Below, piece after piece: positions 7,615 to 9,415 of a DNA stretch of 9,415 nt. The stretch covers positions 1 to 9,415 of the forward strand of contig JAKFUW010000103.1 in the NCBI GenBank assembly GCA_021732545.1. The letters run 5' to 3'. Every line of letters begins with the position of its first letter. Position 1 is the first letter of the stretch. The position numbers were made by a program, and so were the translations under genes. Below the pieces are notes generated by a model. That model saw only the letters and a program-made list of their open reading frames with translations. It did not search any database and had not been told where the DNA came from. The DNA comes from Alphaproteobacteria bacterium. Its GTDB lineage: Bacteria > Pseudomonadota > Alphaproteobacteria > Rickettsiales > UBA3002.

Positions 7615-9415
7615 TTATTTAGGAAATAATTCGGTAAAATGGCTTGAAGTTAAAATCTGGGGTAACAAAACAGGCTCTTTATTTGGCGCGTAAAACACAT
7701 ACATCGGCACGCCATTGCGATTGAATGATGCGAGATATTTCGTGATGTGCGCGTCGCGGTTGGTCCAGTCGGCAATCAACGTTACCACGCCATGTTTTTT
7801 AAACAAGCCTTGCACCGTGTCACTGGTTAAGGTTCCTTGCTCGTTGATTTTGCAGGTGATGCACCATGCAGCCGTGGCATCCACAAACACAGGCGTGCCG
7901 CTTGCGCGTAATGTGTCGAGCGTGGCCTGCGAAAATGGGCGCATATTTTCGGATTCTTCGATTTTTAGCACCATGGCATCGGGTGTTTGCTGTTTAATAG
8001 TATGCACCACCATCACGCACACCCCAATCAGCACCAGTGTTTGGATCATGCGTTTTGAGGAAAGTAACGGTATCGCCCACACCGCAAAGGCAAGTGTGCA
8101 AATACCAGCTAGCGCCAATGCCAAGCCCATCGCGCCGCTTTGCTGCACCAGCACCCACAGCAACCATGCGACGGTGACATAGATGGGGAAGGCGAGGAAT
8201 TCCTTAAAGCGCACCATCCACATCCCAGGCTTTGGTAACAAGCGGGTGAGAGCAGGCACAAAGCTAATCAGCAGCAGCGGAAATGCCAGACCAAAACCCA
8301 GCGCCAAAAAGATAGTCAGCGCAAGCAGTGGCGGTTGCCCTAATGCAAAACCCAATGCCGTTGCCATAAAAGGTGCGGTGCAGGGCGTGGCGACCAGCGT
8401 CGCTAACACACCGGTGAAAAAATGACCACTCGTGCCAGATTTTTGCGTGAGTGCGTTTCCTGAATTTCCAAACAATACCGGTAGCTCGTAAACACCTGAT
8501 AAATTGAGCCCCACCAAAAACAATACATAGCTCATGGCCAGCACAAAGGCTGGCGATTGAAGTTGAAACCCCCAGCCCACCTGTTGCCCCGCTTGTTGCA
8601 ATCCAATCAGCAAGCTGGCAATCGCTGCAAAACTGATCATCACACCCGCCGTATAAGCCAGCCCACTTTTGCGCACGATGCTCTGTTCACCATGTGCTTT
8701 TTTGGCGATACCAAGCGCTTTGAGCGATAAAATCGGCAGCACACACGGCATGATGTTGAGCACCAATCCACCCAAGAATGCAGCGATTAACGCAGCGATG
8801 AGTGAGGTTTTCTCAACGGTGTTTTCAGAGGGTGCTTGTGTTGTGATGGCGGCTGGTGTTTTATCGGTTGAACCCAGCGTCACAAACCAATCCGTAATGG
8901 TGCCATTTTTGGAAGTAACCTGCAGCACACCCTGATAGCGATCAGTCAAGGCTGCCGAGCCGCGATCAGCTTTGAGGGTGATACCCGCATCATCCATCAT
9001 CCAAAGCTGTTTGCTGCTATTGGTGATAATGCCATCATCCATCGGAAACCAACGCACTGACTCGATGCTATCTGCTGGTTTTTTGCTCAGAGGAATGGAA
9101 AGCGTGACGTTATTATTAGATACTGAAAATGTACCATTCTCTTTTAATAAACGCGGCAGGTTTTGGGAATAAGACGCGATGCGTTTTGCAGCATCAGCAG
9201 TCGCTTCACCTAAAGTTATGGGCAATGATAATTCAGCTGATTCGGGGATGCAGATGTCTTTGCAAATCAACCAATCGACTTTGACTTTTAAATCAAGTGC
9301 ACGATTTGTATCGATTTTTTTAGGCATGATAGGCACCAGCAACATGGTCTCTTTTTCATAACCATAATTGAATAAAGTGCCATAAGGGATGCTGGTAGGG
9401 GTCTGCCAATGAACA
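7615..9415 (-). CDS. dsbD: DsbD-family protein-disulfide reductase (5' partial)
   Basis: DsbD-type inner-membrane proteins carry electrons from cytoplasmic thioredoxin to periplasmic thiol proteins. The frame is open from base 9414 to the TAA at 7615-7617 (599 residues visible), and the N-terminus with any signal peptide is outside the window. The ATG at 9345 is internal, because conserved sequence such as PYGTLFNYGYEKE is readable upstream of it. The order is: an extracytoplasmic N-terminal domain with a cysteine pair in WLICKDICIPE; eight predicted membrane segments, with the redox cysteines in NIMPCVLPILS and ATPCTAPFM; and a C-terminal thioredoxin domain with WCITCK (codons 7852-7866). 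All three cysteine pairs of the electron relay are present. It is followed 25 bp later by an exported thioredoxin-fold gene, a likely client. It could equally be classed with ScsB-type relatives, which share this architecture; the missing N-terminus prevents a firm choice. Confidence 0.93.
   Translation of the reverse strand, partial: VHWQTPTSIPYGTLFNYGYEKETMLLVPIMPKKIDTNRALDLKVKVDWLICKDICIPESAELSLPITLGEATADAAKRIASYSQNLPRLLKENGTFSVSNNNVTLSIPLSKKPADSIESVRWFPMDDGIITNSSKQLWMMDDAGITLKADRGSAALTDRYQGVLQVTSKNGTITDWFVTLGSTDKTPAAITTQAPSENTVEKTSLIAALIAAFLGGLVLNIMPCVLPILSLKALGIAKKAHGEQSIVRKSGLAYTAGVMISFAAIASLLIGLQQAGQQVGWGFQLQSPAFVLAMSYVLFLVGLNLSGVYELPVLFGNSGNALTQKSGTSGHFFTGVLATLVATPCTAPFMATALGFALGQPPLLALTIFLALGFGLAFPLLLISFVPALTRLLPKPGMWMVRFKEFLAFPIYVTVAWLLWVLVQQSGAMGLALALAGICTLAFAVWAIPLLSSKRMIQTLVLIGVCVMVVHTIKQQTPDAMVLKIEESENMRPFSQATLDTLRASGTPVFVDATAAWCITCKINEQGTLTSDTVQGLFKKHGVVTLIADWTNRDAHITKYLASFNRNGVPMYVFYAPNKEPVLLPQILTSSHFTELFPK

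Noticed and set aside
7715..8182. Plus-strand open frames opposite the DsbD-family gene (also 8183-8425, 8669-8935 and 8972-9361)
   Set aside because: They lie opposite conserved membrane and thioredoxin domains and have no recognisable features of their own.
9343..9345. ATG at 9345 as the true start of the DsbD-family gene
   Set aside because: The frame stays open to the window edge and the upstream residues (WQTPTSIPYGTLFNYGYEKE) fit the DsbD N-terminal domain, so the gene is partial.

Overview
The window looks like ordinary chromosome from an alphaproteobacterium with GC near one half. Three things point there: a gene for the NDUFA12-type accessory subunit of respiratory complex I, which is characteristic of alphaproteobacteria and mitochondria; a palindromic intergenic repeat with the CGTCATTGCGA...TGACG ends common in alphaproteobacterial genomes; and coding style and protein types that fit that class. 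I cannot place it below class. There are nine protein-coding genes, two cut by the window edges. I see no tRNA, rRNA, CRISPR array, insertion sequence or phage gene.

Layout: (1) 1-335, 3' end of the NDUFA12-family gene, plus strand. (2) 392-673, a small AT-rich orphan ORF, plus strand, with a possible membrane segment. (3) 680-1438, a DUF3108 exported protein, minus strand. (4) 1506-4139, clpB, plus strand, divergent from the DUF3108 gene; the 67-bp gap holds a good match to a heat-shock (RpoH) promoter. (5) 4277-5323, an AstE/aspartoacylase-family zinc hydrolase, plus strand. (6) 5429-6010, pdxH, minus strand. (7) 6107-6856, a class I SAM methyltransferase, plus strand, divergent from pdxH. 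(8) 6978-7589, an exported thioredoxin-fold protein, minus strand. (9) 7615-9415, a DsbD-family transmembrane reductase, minus strand, running off the right edge.

The only clear operon is DsbD followed by the thioredoxin-fold protein, 25 bp apart on the same strand. Both act outside the cytoplasm, and the membrane protein probably supplies electrons to the soluble one. The other genes appear to be independent housekeeping units: protein disaggregation (ClpB), PLP synthesis (PdxH) and respiration (complex I subunit). The two longer convergent gaps (5324-5428 and 6857-6977) each hold an imperfect palindromic repeat with GTCA...TGAC ends; the third convergent gap (674-679) is only 6 bp.

I found no convincing new multi-gene system. 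The points most worth a second look are a short insertion in the second ATPase domain of ClpB, part of which is encoded by a 7-bp tandem repeat; the heat-shock promoter whose -35 box overlaps the ribosome binding site of the divergent gene; the AT-rich orphan ORF; and the redox pair, whose soluble member has one cysteine where CxxC is usual and a second cysteine near its C-terminus.
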